DNA of 64,000 nucleotides from PFJX01 sp040757575. GTDB taxonomy: Bacteria > Pseudomonadota > Gammaproteobacteria > Burkholderiales > Thiobacillaceae. The translations under genes were made by a program, and so were the position numbers. Each line of letters starts with the position of its first letter. Position 1 is the first letter of the stretch. The notes under the pieces are model-generated. The model ran no database searches. It was not told the origin of the DNA and saw nothing but the letters and a program-made list of their open reading frames with translations. Location of the stretch: NCBI GenBank assembly GCA_040757575.1, contig JBFLXA010000003.1, forward strand, positions 1 through 64,000. Direction: 5' to 3'. Shown here in pieces: positions 8,275 through 17,191 of this stretch.

Positions 8275-9048
8275 TTACAAACCTCCTTGTTCTGGTAGTT
8301 GGCAAAGATCAGGTGTGCTGGGTAGAAAGACTTCGGGTGTGCTGGTGGTTTGGATACCGGCCACGACACGGTTTTCGCCCACTACACGGTTTTTTTCGTT
8401 GTCACATTCACCTAGGCGGTGCGGATAATCCGTCAGGCTCTGAATCCGCCCGTTGGTCCGTCTCATGGCACCATAGATGCTGTCCCGGTCTTCCTTCATT
8501 TCCACGCTCAGCCGACCACGCACGTCCCCCGAGGGGTACCGGCCCCAGGCGTTCAGCAGCAGGTTGGTGCGGCGGATTTCCTTGGGGAACTGCTCATAGG
8601 GAATCTTCTTCCAGACGCCGGCTTCCCAGACGAAGTAGATGGCGTTGGTGGTGGGGTAGTCATGGACTTGGCACTGCTCTCCACTGATGGGCACTTTGAC
8701 GTAGGCCTTACCCACCACGATGCCTAAGACTTCCGGTTGGTATTCCGGGTTGGACTTCCAATACACCCCCATCTCCGGGTAGCAGAACTCGTAGTACTGG
8801 GTGAGCCCGCGCTTGTTCATGCCGGAGACGGGAAATCCCCCGCCCCCCGAGGCCTCGCGCCGCTTGATGAGAATGACCCGGCCGTCGTGGAGCTTGACCT
8901 CCTCGTCCCAGACCAGGGTGGTGGTGCCGGGGTCCTTGAAGGCCTTTTCCACGCCGTCCAGGATGCGCTGGCCTTGTTCAAGCTGGTCGCAGGCGGGCAA
9001 AAGGATGGCTGTGGCGATTGCCAACAAACCGATGCGGATTGGTTTCAT
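8275..9048 (-). CDS. Lipoprotein paralogue, orphaned from its effector
   Basis: A 257-residue lipoprotein with signal peptide MKPIRIGLLAIATAILLPAC and lipobox LLPAC. It closely matches 7055-7807 at the N-terminus, in the EDRDSIYGAMRR region and in the last residues (LCQLPEQGGL). Two segments differ: residues about 98-125 and a longer stretch before the C-terminal tail. Its stop lies 2 bp before the truncated lipase 7868-8272, the same coupling seen for the intact pair. It is thus intact while its presumed partner is broken. Retention would fit an orphan immunity gene, but no function can be read from the sequence itself. Confidence 0.75.
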   Translation of the reverse strand: MKPIRIGLLAIATAILLPACDQLEQGQRILDGVEKAFKDPGTTTLVWDEEVKLHDGRVILIKRREASGGGGFPVSGMNKRGLTQYYEFCYPEMGVYWKSNPEYQPEVLGIVVGKAYVKVPISGEQCQVHDYPTTNAIYFVWEAGVWKKIPYEQFPKEIRRTNLLLNAWGRYPSGDVRGRLSVEMKEDRDSIYGAMRRTNGRIQSLTDYPHRLGECDNEKNRVVGENRVVAGIQTTSTPEVFLPSTPDLCQLPEQGGL

Positions 9049-9156
9049 CGACTCCCTTTCTTGTGTGGTCTGGACTCTGATCTGGTGCGTGGTCCGATGT
9101 GTTATGCCCGGAATCTACGCGGCCAGCCGCAGGGGTTCAATTTGGCGAAAGTTATA
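9010..9156. repeat. Cassette-boundary direct repeat, copy 3 (shorter)
   Basis: Aligns without gaps to 278-424 (offset 8732) over the lipoprotein 5' end, spacer and RTX 3' end. Here the spacer leads into a real lipoprotein gene and not a leader ORF. This shows that copies 1 and 2 carry the lipoprotein start as a captured piece. Confidence 0.8.
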
Positions 9157-9520
9157 GACCTCAGGGGATGGAGGCAGGTGTCATCGCTTTCCAGCACATC
9201 GTTATCAGCACCCCCATCGACCATTTGGGTGCCCTTGCCATCGCCCTTGTCATAAACCCCCCACAACCTGGCGTGGGCCCACACGGGGCCTGCGCCGGAG
9301 GGCGGGGTCCAGGTATCCAGGCCGTCCACGACGCCATCCTCGTTCCAGTCGCGGGGCTGGATGTGGAGCCCGGTGGCGGAGACGTTTTCAAAGGAGTGAT
9401 ACCGAATTTCCCGCTCGGGAGGTCGTTTTGCGCCTCGCCCATCTGGGGGGGCTGACGTCTTCCAGTACCAGTTCCAGGAGACAATGTGGGTGCGGGCGAA
9501 GGTGAAGATATCTGGTAGGA
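9102..9520 (-). pseudogene. Decayed 3' end of an RTX lipase gene
   Basis: From about 9160 to 9395 the minus strand encodes a close copy of the end of 4449-7052 (GLHIQPRDWNEDG, then ARLWGVYDKG). A 1-bp deletion near 9158, relative to the intact copy, throws the final FRQIEPLRLAA tail out of frame. Just right of this, about 9390-9520, lies a more degraded match to the GEAQDDFQSGDFGI region, joined after loss of roughly 560 bp of repeats. No start is present. It marks the original far end of the RTX array. Confidence 0.75.
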
Positions 9521-9622
9521 GGATTGTGTTTCGGAGTTTCGTGCTTCTTTGTCGAAAGCTAAAGTGGCCGTGGAATCGGCCTAACTCCACATCCTGAGGC
9601 CAATGCTGGCAAGATAGCGCCC

Positions 9623-11731
9623 ATGCAGCGCTCGTTCCTGTTGATACTCCTGTTGCTTGCCGCCTGTTCCCAGCCGGCCAACAGTCCCTATCCTGCGGGG
9701 CAGACGGGTCAGTCGGTGCTTTATTCCGCTTTTTCCGAGCGGCCCAAGCATCTGGACCCGGCTCGTTCCTACAGCGAGAACGAGGCGGCCTTCATCGGCA
9801 ATATCTACGAACCGGCCCTGCAATACCATTTCTTCAAGCGGCCCTACACGCTGGAGCCTCTGACCCTGGAGGCCATGCCCCGGGTACGGTACCTGGATGC
9901 CCAGGGGCGGGAGGTGGATGGGGAGAGCTCCGATCTGGCCTTCAGCGAATATGAACTGCGCCTGAGACCGGGCATCCGTTACCAGCCCCATCCTGCCTTT
10001 GCCCGGCGGGCGGACGGCTCGCCTCGCTATGTGCCGCTGGATGCGGAGGAACTTGCCGATATCGAGCGGTTCTCCGATTTCGCCGAGACCGGTACCCGGG
10101 AGCTGGTGGCGGCGGATTACGTCTTCCAGATCCGTCGCCTGGCGGACCCCCGGATCCAGTCTCCCTTGCTGGGGCTGATGGCGGATCACATCGTCGGCCT
10201 TAAAGAACTGGCCCAGAGCCTGGCTGAGGCACTGAAACAGCAGCCGGGGGACGTCTTTATCGACCTGAACCGCTATCCCCTGGCTGGCGCCGTGGTGGTG
10301 GACAAATACACCTGGCGCATCCGCATCCACAAGAAATATCCCCAGTTCCAGTACTGGCTCGCCATGAATTTCTTCGCCCCCGTGCCGGTGGAGGCGGAGC
10401 GCTTCTATCGCCAGCCAGGCATGGCGGAAAAGAACTTCACCCTGGATTGGCAGCCCGTGGGCACCGGCGCCTATTACCTTGCGGAGAACGATCCCAACCG
10501 GGTCATGCGTCTGGTGCGCAACCCTAATTATCACGAGGATTTCTTCCCCCCGGGCCATGTGGATTCCGGCAAGCGGCTGCCCTTGGTGGACGAGGTGGTG
10601 TTCTCCCTTGAGAAGGAAAGCGCGCCCTACTGGAACAAGTTCCTCCAGGGTTACTACGACGCCTCGGGCGTGAGTTCCGACAGCTTCGACCAGGCTATCC
10701 GTTTCGATGCCCGGGGCAATCCGGACCTGAGCCCGGAGATGCGGTCCCGGGGCATTCTGCTCACTACCAGCGTGCGGGCTTCCAACTGGTATCTGGGCTT
10801 CAACATGATGGACCCGGTGCTGGGAGGCTTGTCCGATGCAAGCCGCAAGCTTCGTCAGGCCCTGTCCATTGCCATCGATTTCGAGGAGTACATCTCCATC
10901 TTCCTCAACGGCCGGGGTCTGCCGGCCCAGGGGCCCCTGCCGCCAGGCATCTTCGGTTACCGGGACGGTGAGGCCGGGGTCAACCCCGTGGTCTACACCT
11001 GGGACGGCAGCCAGCCTCGCCGTCGGCCGGTGGAGGACGCTAAGCGGCTACTGGCCGAGGCGGGTTACCCCGATGGCCGGGATGCCAAGACCGGCGAACC
11101 TCTGACGCTGTATCTGGACACCATGGATTCCGGCCCAGAGGCCAAGTCCCGCCTGGACTGGTACCGCAAGCAGTTCGCCAAGCTGGGTATCCAGCTGGTG
11201 GTACGCTCCACGGACTACAACCGTTTCCAGGACAAGATGCGCAAGGGCAATGCCCAGATGTTCGAGTGGGGCTGGAATGCGGATTACCCGGATGCGGAGA
11301 ATTTCCTTTTCCTGCTCTATGGTCCCAACAAGAAGGCGGGTCTGAATGGCGAAAACGCAGCCAATTACGAAAACCCCGCCTTCGACCGGCTCTTCGAACG
11401 TATGCGTGCCATGGAGGACGGCCCGGCCCGGGCGGCGATAATCGACGCGATGGTGGACATCGTTCGGCGGGATGCCCCCTGGGCATTTGGGTTCAACCCG
11501 AAGAGCTTCGGCCTCCGCCACGGCTGGGTGGCCAATGCAGAGCCCAATCTCATGGCCCACAACACGCTCAAGTACCGGCGGGTGGATGGAGCAGCCAGGG
11601 TGGCTTACCAGAAGACCTGGAACCAGCCGGTGTGGTGGCCGGTGGGCCTGACCCTGGCAGTGCTCGCGGCGGCGGTTTGGCCTGCGGCGGCGGCCTATCG
11701 CAGGCGGTTGAAGGCGACGGCCAATGGTTAA
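9623..11731 (+). CDS. Peptide/oligopeptide ABC transporter substrate-binding lipoprotein (YejA-like)
   Basis: A 702-residue extracellular solute-binding protein family 5 member. The signal peptide has a lipobox LLAAC near residue 15. The body shows family features: FSERPKHLDPARSYSENE near the start and VGTGAYYLAENDPNRVMRL mid-protein. It also has the FNMMDPVLG/RKLRQALSIAIDF region and GWNADYPDAENFLFL. Unusually, the C-terminus adds a predicted transmembrane helix (VWWPVGLTLAVLAAAVW region, about residues 668-688) followed by RRRLK, so the protein may be anchored at both ends. Size and the following three genes match the E. coli yejABEF layout (microcin C/peptide uptake). It overlaps the permease start by 8 bp. 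Confidence 0.85.
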   Translation: MQRSFLLILLLLAACSQPANSPYPAGQTGQSVLYSAFSERPKHLDPARSYSENEAAFIGNIYEPALQYHFFKRPYTLEPLTLEAMPRVRYLDAQGREVDGESSDLAFSEYELRLRPGIRYQPHPAFARRADGSPRYVPLDAEELADIERFSDFAETGTRELVAADYVFQIRRLADPRIQSPLLGLMADHIVGLKELAQSLAEALKQQPGDVFIDLNRYPLAGAVVVDKYTWRIRIHKKYPQFQYWLAMNFFAPVPVEAERFYRQPGMAEKNFTLDWQPVGTGAYYLAENDPNRVMRLVRNPNYHEDFFPPGHVDSGKRLPLVDEVVFSLEKESAPYWNKFLQGYYDASGVSSDSFDQAIRFDARGNPDLSPEMRSRGILLTTSVRASNWYLGFNMMDPVLGGLSDASRKLRQALSIAIDFEEYISIFLNGRGLPAQGPLPPGIFGYRDGEAGVNPVVYTWDGSQPRRRPVEDAKRLLAEAGYPDGRDAKTGEPLTLYLDTMDSGPEAKSRLDWYRKQFAKLGIQLVVRSTDYNRFQDKMRKGNAQMFEWGWNADYPDAENFLFLLYGPNKKAGLNGENAANYENPAFDRLFERMRAMEDGPARAAIIDAMVDIVRRDAPWAFGFNPKSFGLRHGWVANAEPNLMAHNTLKYRRVDGAARVAYQKTWNQPVWWPVGLTLAVLAAAVWPAAAAYRRRLKATANG

Positions 11732-12713
11732 TTATCTGGTCCGGCGCCTGCTCTATGCCCTGCCCATCCTGCTGGGGGTGAATCTCATCACCTTCGCCCT
11801 GTTCTTCATGGTGAACACGCCGGACGACATGGCCCGCATCCATCTGGGAGCCAAGCGGGTGACCGACGAGGCCATCACCGCCTGGAAGGTACAGCACGGC
11901 TACGACAAGCCCCTGTTCATCAATGCAGCGGCTGATGGGGCCGGCAAGGTGACGGATACCTTGTTCGTGGAGAAATCCCTGAAACTGTTCCTGTTCGACT
12001 TCGGCATGGCGGACGACGGCCGGGACATCGCCCGGGAGATCAAGACCCGTATGGGGCCCTCCCTGGCCATCGCCCTGCCCACCTTTCTGGTGGGGTTGTT
12101 GTGTTACGTGACCTTCGCTTTGCTGCTGGCCTTTTTCCGGGGTACAGCCCTGGACACGGGGGGCGTGATCCTGTGCGTGGCCCTGATGTCCATTTCCGGC
12201 CTGTTCTATGTCATTGCCGGCCAGTACCTCATGGGCAAGTTGTGGAGCTGGTTTCCCATCTCCGGCTGGGGAGATTGGCAGCAGCAGGGCATGGACGCCT
12301 GGAAGTTCCTGGTGATGCCCGTGGTGGTGGGCCTGGTGGCGGGTATCGGCGATTCCACCCGTTTCTACCGGGCCCTGTTCCTGGAGGAAATGGGCAAGGA
12401 CTACGTGCGCACCGCCCGGGCCAAGGGGCTGTCTGACATGCGGGTGCTGTTCCGCCATGTGCTGGGCAACGCCATGATTCCCATCCTGACGGGCGTGGTG
12501 GTGGCCATTCCCCGCCTGTTCCTTGGCAGCCTGATCATCGAATCCTTTTTCGGTATTCCCGGCCTGGGCAGCTATACCATTGACGCCATTCAGGCTCAGG
12601 ACTTCGCCATTGTGCGCTCCATGGTCTTCCTGGGCTCGGTGCTTTACATCGTCGGCCTTATCCTGACCGACATTTCCTACACCCTTGCGGATCCCCGGGT
12701 GAGGCTGGAATGA
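11724..12713 (+). CDS. Peptide ABC transporter permease (YejB/DppB type)
   Basis: A 329-residue inner-membrane permease starting MVNYLVRRLLYALPILLGVNL, the standard first helix of DppB-type permeases. Several hydrophobic segments follow, with the EAA-type loop ARAKGLSDMRVLFRHVLGNA at about 230-250 that docks on the ATPase. The loop between helices 1 and 2 is long, as in YejB. The gene overlaps the binding-protein gene by 8 bp and precedes the second permease by about 20 bp, so the four genes form one operon. Confidence 0.88.
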   Translation: MVNYLVRRLLYALPILLGVNLITFALFFMVNTPDDMARIHLGAKRVTDEAITAWKVQHGYDKPLFINAAADGAGKVTDTLFVEKSLKLFLFDFGMADDGRDIAREIKTRMGPSLAIALPTFLVGLLCYVTFALLLAFFRGTALDTGGVILCVALMSISGLFYVIAGQYLMGKLWSWFPISGWGDWQQQGMDAWKFLVMPVVVGLVAGIGDSTRFYRALFLEEMGKDYVRTARAKGLSDMRVLFRHVLGNAMIPILTGVVVAIPRLFLGSLIIESFFGIPGLGSYTIDAIQAQDFAIVRSMVFLGSVLYIVGLILTDISYTLADPRVRLE

Positions 12714-12732
12714 ATCTCTGCCATTCGCTGCC

Positions 12733-13878
12733 ATGAAGCCCGTCCTGCTCTGGTCCGATCTTCTGCTGTTCCTGCTGATGGCCGGTGTGCTGGCCCTGGC
12801 CTGGGCCATGCGCCACCAGGACTGGTTCCGGGAACCCTGGCGGCGCGTGATGCGCTCCCGCCTGGGGGCTGGCAGCGCCTTGGTGCTGGGGGTGTTCGTG
12901 GCCATCGGCCTGCTGGATTCCCTGCATTATCGGGAACGTCTGCCGGCCGAGGCTGGCCAGCCGGCCCAGTATTCCGGCGAGGTGCTGTCGGCCCTGGACT
13001 GGTTGCTGAGCGACCTGCGCACCCGCACGGAGAAGACCTACTCCGCTCCCCTCGCCAGCCATCTGTACGTGAAGGAAACCCTGAAGGACCCCGGTGGCCG
13101 GGAAATTCGGGACTATCCGCCCCTGGTCTACCCGGGCAGCCATCTGCTGGGTACCGACAAGGTGGGCAACGACGTGCTTTACCTATCCCTGAAGAGCATC
13201 CGCACGGGACTGCTGATCGGCACCCTTACCACGCTGTTCATGTTGCCCTTCGCCATCGTCCTGGGCATTTCCGCCGGTTACTTCGGCGGTCGTCTGGATG
13301 ACCTGATCCAGTATCTCTACACCACCCTGAACTCCATTCCCGGGGTGCTGCTCATTGCAGCCGCCGTGCTGGTGGTCCAGGTGCAGATCGAGACCCATCC
13401 GGAGTTGTTCGACACTGCTGCCGCCCGGGCCGACGTGCGTCTCCTGGCCCTGTGCGGCATCCTGGGAGTTACCGGCTGGACGGGCCTGGCCCGGCTGTTG
13501 CGGGCCGAGACCCTGAAGCTTCGGGAACTGGAGTTCGTCCAGGCGGCCCGGGCCTTTGGTGTCCCCCGGGTGCGCATCCTAGTCCGGCACTTGTTGCCCA
13601 ACGTCATGCATCTGGTGCTCATCACCGCAGTCATCGATTTCTCCGGGCTGGTGCTGGCCGAGGCCGTGCTGTCCTACGTGGGGGTAGGCGTGGACCCGGC
13701 CATGCACAGTTTCGGCAACATGATCAACAGCGCCCGGCTGGAACTGGCCCGGGAACCGGTGGTGTGGTGGCAACTGACCGCCGCCTTCGCTTTCATGTTT
13801 CTGCTGGTACTGGCGGCTAACCTCTTCGCCGATGCGGTGCGCACCGCCCTGGACCCGAAATCGGAGCACAAATCGTGA
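12733..13878 (+). CDS. Peptide ABC transporter permease (YejE/DppC type)
   Basis: A 381-residue permease. After the first helix there is a long periplasmic stretch containing PPLVYPGSHLLGTDKVGNDV (LGTDxxGxDV is typical of DppC/YejE). Helices and the EAA loop QAARAFGVPRVRILVRHLLPN follow at about 260-280. The length and long N-terminal insert match YejE. The TGA overlaps the GTG of the ATPase gene (GTGA). Confidence 0.88.
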   Translation: MKPVLLWSDLLLFLLMAGVLALAWAMRHQDWFREPWRRVMRSRLGAGSALVLGVFVAIGLLDSLHYRERLPAEAGQPAQYSGEVLSALDWLLSDLRTRTEKTYSAPLASHLYVKETLKDPGGREIRDYPPLVYPGSHLLGTDKVGNDVLYLSLKSIRTGLLIGTLTTLFMLPFAIVLGISAGYFGGRLDDLIQYLYTTLNSIPGVLLIAAAVLVVQVQIETHPELFDTAAARADVRLLALCGILGVTGWTGLARLLRAETLKLRELEFVQAARAFGVPRVRILVRHLLPNVMHLVLITAVIDFSGLVLAEAVLSYVGVGVDPAMHSFGNMINSARLELAREPVVWWQLTAAFAFMFLLVLAANLFADAVRTALDPKSEHKS

Positions 13879-15728
13879 AAGTCGAACGCTCCGGGCTGAT
13901 GGTGGAAGACCTGCGGGTGGAAATCCAGGCGGGCGACCGGCGCCTGGTGCCCGTGGATGGGGTGGGTTTTCAGTTGGGGCCCAACGAGTGTGTCGCCTTG
14001 CTTGGGGAGTCCGGGTGTGGCAAATCCATGACTGCCCTGGCCCTCATGCGCCTGCTGCCCGAGGGAGCCCGGGTGACCCGGGGCAGGGTGGTTCTGGGGA
14101 CGGATGAACTGCTGGCCAAGCCGGAAACCACCATGCGGGACCTGCGTGGTGGGCGCCTGGCCATGATCTTCCAGGAGCCCATGACCAGCCTGAACCCGGT
14201 CATGACTGTCATGCAGCAACTCGGGGAAAGCCTGGCGACACATCGGGGCATGGCTGGAGCCGGCGCCCGGGCAGAGGCAGCGCGTCTGCTGGAGGCGGTG
14301 GGACTGGAGCCGGGACGGCTTGATGCTTACCCTTTCCAGCTTTCCGGTGGCCAGCGGCAGCGGGTGCTGATTGCCATGATGCTGGCGGGGGATCCGGAAG
14401 TTCTCATCGCAGACGAGCCCACCACCGCCCTGGACGTGTCGGTCCAGGCCCAGATACTCGAGCTGCTCAAGCAGTTGCGCCAGGAGCGGGGCATGGGCCT
14501 GTTGCTCATCACCCACGATCTGGACGTGGCCGCCGACATGGCGGACCGGGTAGCGGTGATGTACGCGGGCCAGATCGTGGAATGGGCCAGCCGGGACCAG
14601 CTATATGGCCAGGCCCGTCATCCCTACACGCAAAAGCTGTTTGCCGTGCTGCCCCGGCTGGATCGTCGTGGCCTGAAACTGGACAGTCTGCCGGGCCGGG
14701 TGCCCGGCCCGGATGCACAGATTGTGGGCTGTCGCTTTGCCGAGCGCTGTCCGCAGGCCTTTGAGCGCTGCCTCAGGGAGGCGCCGGGCTTCCATGAACC
14801 GACGTCCGGCCATTTCGTCCGCTGCCATCTTGCTGAGCCCGGCAGGTCCGGGGAGGTGCCGAACTTTCGGGGTGGCACGGAACCGGTGCTGACCCTGCAT
14901 CAAAACGGCCTGGATATTGCCCAGACCATGCCGGCCCTGGAAGTCCGGGATCTGGCGGTGCATTTTCCCATCCGCAAGGGGCTGTTGCGTCGCACCGTGG
15001 ACCACTTCAGGGCGGTGGATGGGGTCAGTTTCCGCATCGACCCGGGCCAGACCCTGGCCCTGGTGGGGGAGTCGGGCTGTGGCAAGACCACTCTGGCACG
15101 GGCCGTACTGCGTTTGTTGGAGCCCACCGGGGGGGCTGTGCAGGTCAACGGCATGGACCTGGGCAGCCTAAGGGGCGAGGCGCTGAGGCGTAAACGCAAG
15201 GACATGCAGATTGTGTTCCAGGACCCCTTTTCCAGCCTAAACCCGCGCATGACCGTGGGGCGGATACTGGACGAAGGCATGGAAGCCCTGGTGCCGGAAC
15301 TGGACGCCCGGGCCCGCCGCCAGCGGGGGCTGGAACTGCTGGATCAGGTGGGGCTGCCCGCCGATGCGGCCCGGCGCTATCCCCACGAGTTTTCTGGAGG
15401 CCAGCGCCAGCGCATCGCCATCGCCCGTGCCCTGGCCGTGTCTCCCAAATTACTCATACTGGACGAGCCCACCAGTGCCCTGGACGTGTCAGTCCAGGCT
15501 CAGATTCTCAACCTGCTGGCGGATATCCAGGCCAGCCAGGGCCTGGCTTATCTGTTTATCACCCACAATCTGTCAGTAGTGGGCTATCTGGCTCATCAGG
15601 TGGCGGTGATGCAGCAGGGAAGGATCGTGGAGATGGGGGATACGGAATCTGTGCTCACCCGGCCCCAGACCGGCTACACCAGGGAACTCTTGGCGGCGGT
15701 GCCTGGCAGCCTTGCCGGTGTCGGCTAG
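13875..15728 (+). CDS. Fused dual-ATPase subunit of the peptide ABC transporter (YejF-like)
   Basis: A 617-residue protein containing two complete ABC ATPase domains. The first (about 10-260) has Walker A GESGCGKS, signature LSGGQRQRV and Walker B VLIADEPTTALDV. The second (about 355-605) has GESGCGKT, FSGGQRQRI and LLILDEPTSALDV. After the first domain lies the oligopeptide-transporter C-terminal element with cysteines (CRFAERCPQAFERC), often linked to an Fe-S cluster in this family. The GTG at 13875 overlaps the previous stop; an ATG at 13899 is an alternative. It energises the import system of the three genes before it. Confidence 0.9.
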   Translation: MKVERSGLMVEDLRVEIQAGDRRLVPVDGVGFQLGPNECVALLGESGCGKSMTALALMRLLPEGARVTRGRVVLGTDELLAKPETTMRDLRGGRLAMIFQEPMTSLNPVMTVMQQLGESLATHRGMAGAGARAEAARLLEAVGLEPGRLDAYPFQLSGGQRQRVLIAMMLAGDPEVLIADEPTTALDVSVQAQILELLKQLRQERGMGLLLITHDLDVAADMADRVAVMYAGQIVEWASRDQLYGQARHPYTQKLFAVLPRLDRRGLKLDSLPGRVPGPDAQIVGCRFAERCPQAFERCLREAPGFHEPTSGHFVRCHLAEPGRSGEVPNFRGGTEPVLTLHQNGLDIAQTMPALEVRDLAVHFPIRKGLLRRTVDHFRAVDGVSFRIDPGQTLALVGESGCGKTTLARAVLRLLEPTGGAVQVNGMDLGSLRGEALRRKRKDMQIVFQDPFSSLNPRMTVGRILDEGMEALVPELDARARRQRGLELLDQVGLPADAARRYPHEFSGGQRQRIAIARALAVSPKLLILDEPTSALDVSVQAQILNLLADIQASQGLAYLFITHNLSVVGYLAHQVAVMQQGRIVEMGDTESVLTRPQTGYTRELLAAVPGSLAGVG

Positions 15729-15779
15729 CCAGGATCGCCGGCGGCTGAATTCACCCTGGCTGCCAGAGGGCAGGATTCG
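15729..15779. terminator. Possible bidirectional terminator between the transporter and mltD
   Basis: The convergent gap contains an inverted repeat (AGCCAGG at 15727-15733 and CCTGGCT at about 15755-15761) with a loop of about 21 bases and no T-run. It is placed correctly between two converging genes but is weak as an intrinsic terminator. Confidence 0.25.
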
Positions 15780-17108
15780 TCAACCCGCAGCGGGAATATC
15801 CAGCTCCATGCCAGGTTTAAGCCGGTCGCTGTTCTCATTCAGGCGCCGGATATCGGATACGGGTACGTTGTAGATCTGGGCCAGCTTGATCAGGGTGTCT
15901 CCCCTGCGCACGGTGTGCTTGCGCAAGGTAGCGGCGGGTTTGCCGGACTTGGTGGTCACCCGGGCCCGCTCGGCGGACGGCAGGCTGGCGGCCACCTGGG
16001 GCACCACCAGGTTCTGGGTCTGGGTCAGCTTGCCCTTGTAGGGTTTGATAGGGTTGTGTTCCTTGAGCCAGGCGACGGAGACATTGAACCGGCTGGCGAT
16101 GCGATCCACGCTTTCCCCCTTACGGGCGGCGTAGGTTTGCAGGGAACCCTTTTCCAGGCCCTGACGATGGAGGTTGAACTGGAAGGTTTCCACCTTGTCG
16201 GCTGGTAACAGGAGCACGCCCCGGGTATCGGTATGGATCACCCGACGCTGGAAGCCCGGATTGAGGGCGGTGAATTCATCCAGGCTCATTTCCGCCAATC
16301 TGGCTGCCGTGCGGGCTTCCAGGGGGCGCTTGAGGCTGACGGGCATGAAGTAGGGCTCGTTGGCCATGGGGTCTAGCTGGATGCCGAAGCTTTCAGGATC
16401 CATGACGATGTTGCGTACCGCCAGAAGTTTGGGCACGTAATGCCGGGTTTCCGTGGGCAACTTGAGGTTGGCATAGCTGCGGCCGTTGCGAGCCACGGCC
16501 CTTTGCACGCAGCCTTCGCCGCAGTTGTATGCTGCCAGGGCCAGTTCCCAGTCGCCGAACATGGCATACAGGTTTTGCAGGTAATCCAGGGCGGCCTTGG
16601 TGGCTTCCACCACGTCCCGGCGTCCGTCGTACCAGGCGTTCTGGCGCAGGCCATAGACCTTTCCTGTAGAAGGAATGAATTGCCAGATACCGGAGGCCTT
16701 CATGGGAGACAGGGCATTGGGGTTGAACGCCGACTCGATCATGGGCAACAGGGCAATTTCCATGGGCATGCCCCGGCGCTGCACTTCATCGGCGATGTGG
16801 TAGAGGTACAGGCGGCTGCGTTCAGCGGCCCGCTCCAGGTGGGCCGGATGCTTTTCGAACCAGGCTTCGTGTACCCGGGTCAGTTCGGGCACCGATTCAG
16901 GCAACTGAAAGCCTGCCCGGATCCGGTCCCAGAGATCGCCCCGGCTGCCATTACTGGGCAACGGGGCCCCGGCCATGGCATAGCTGATCTTGAGTTCGGG
17001 GGAGGGAGTGTCATTTGCCTGGACGGGAAGGCCTTGTAGGGCCAGGCTCAGAAAGGCAATGCATGCGGTCAGCCAAGGCTTCATCGGCGGTTGGATGCGT
17101 GAACGCAA
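15780..17108 (-). CDS. mltD: Membrane-bound lytic murein transglycosylase D
   Basis: A 442-residue exported enzyme that cleaves peptidoglycan between MurNAc and GlcNAc. The start may be at 17108 or at the internal Met at 17084, which gives a cleaner signal peptide (MKPWLTACIAFLSLALQG). The SLT domain occupies about residues 100-240, with the catalytic Glu in LPMIESAFNPNALS and the motif ASGIWQFIPSTGKVYGL, then AYNCGEGCVQRAV. Two LysM modules follow, around 330-380 (TYAARKGESVDRIASRF) and 395-440 (HTVRRGDTLIKLAQIY). It lies downstream of gloB in the same direction, the common betaproteobacterial order. No lipobox is seen. Confidence 0.92.
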   Translation of the reverse strand: MRSRIQPPMKPWLTACIAFLSLALQGLPVQANDTPSPELKISYAMAGAPLPSNGSRGDLWDRIRAGFQLPESVPELTRVHEAWFEKHPAHLERAAERSRLYLYHIADEVQRRGMPMEIALLPMIESAFNPNALSPMKASGIWQFIPSTGKVYGLRQNAWYDGRRDVVEATKAALDYLQNLYAMFGDWELALAAYNCGEGCVQRAVARNGRSYANLKLPTETRHYVPKLLAVRNIVMDPESFGIQLDPMANEPYFMPVSLKRPLEARTAARLAEMSLDEFTALNPGFQRRVIHTDTRGVLLLPADKVETFQFNLHRQGLEKGSLQTYAARKGESVDRIASRFNVSVAWLKEHNPIKPYKGKLTQTQNLVVPQVAASLPSAERARVTTKSGKPAATLRKHTVRRGDTLIKLAQIYNVPVSDIRRLNENSDRLKPGMELDIPAAG

Positions 17109-17191
17109 TGTATTGAAAACACGCGGATTTTACGGACGCCCTCGGGGGTGACCAAGGAATATCTCTGTTTGTCGGAAAATATTACATATAT

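Noticed and set aside
9581..10558. 325-residue minus-strand open frame opposite the YejA-like gene
   Set aside because: No domain or ribosome site, and the opposite strand encodes a clear solute-binding protein.
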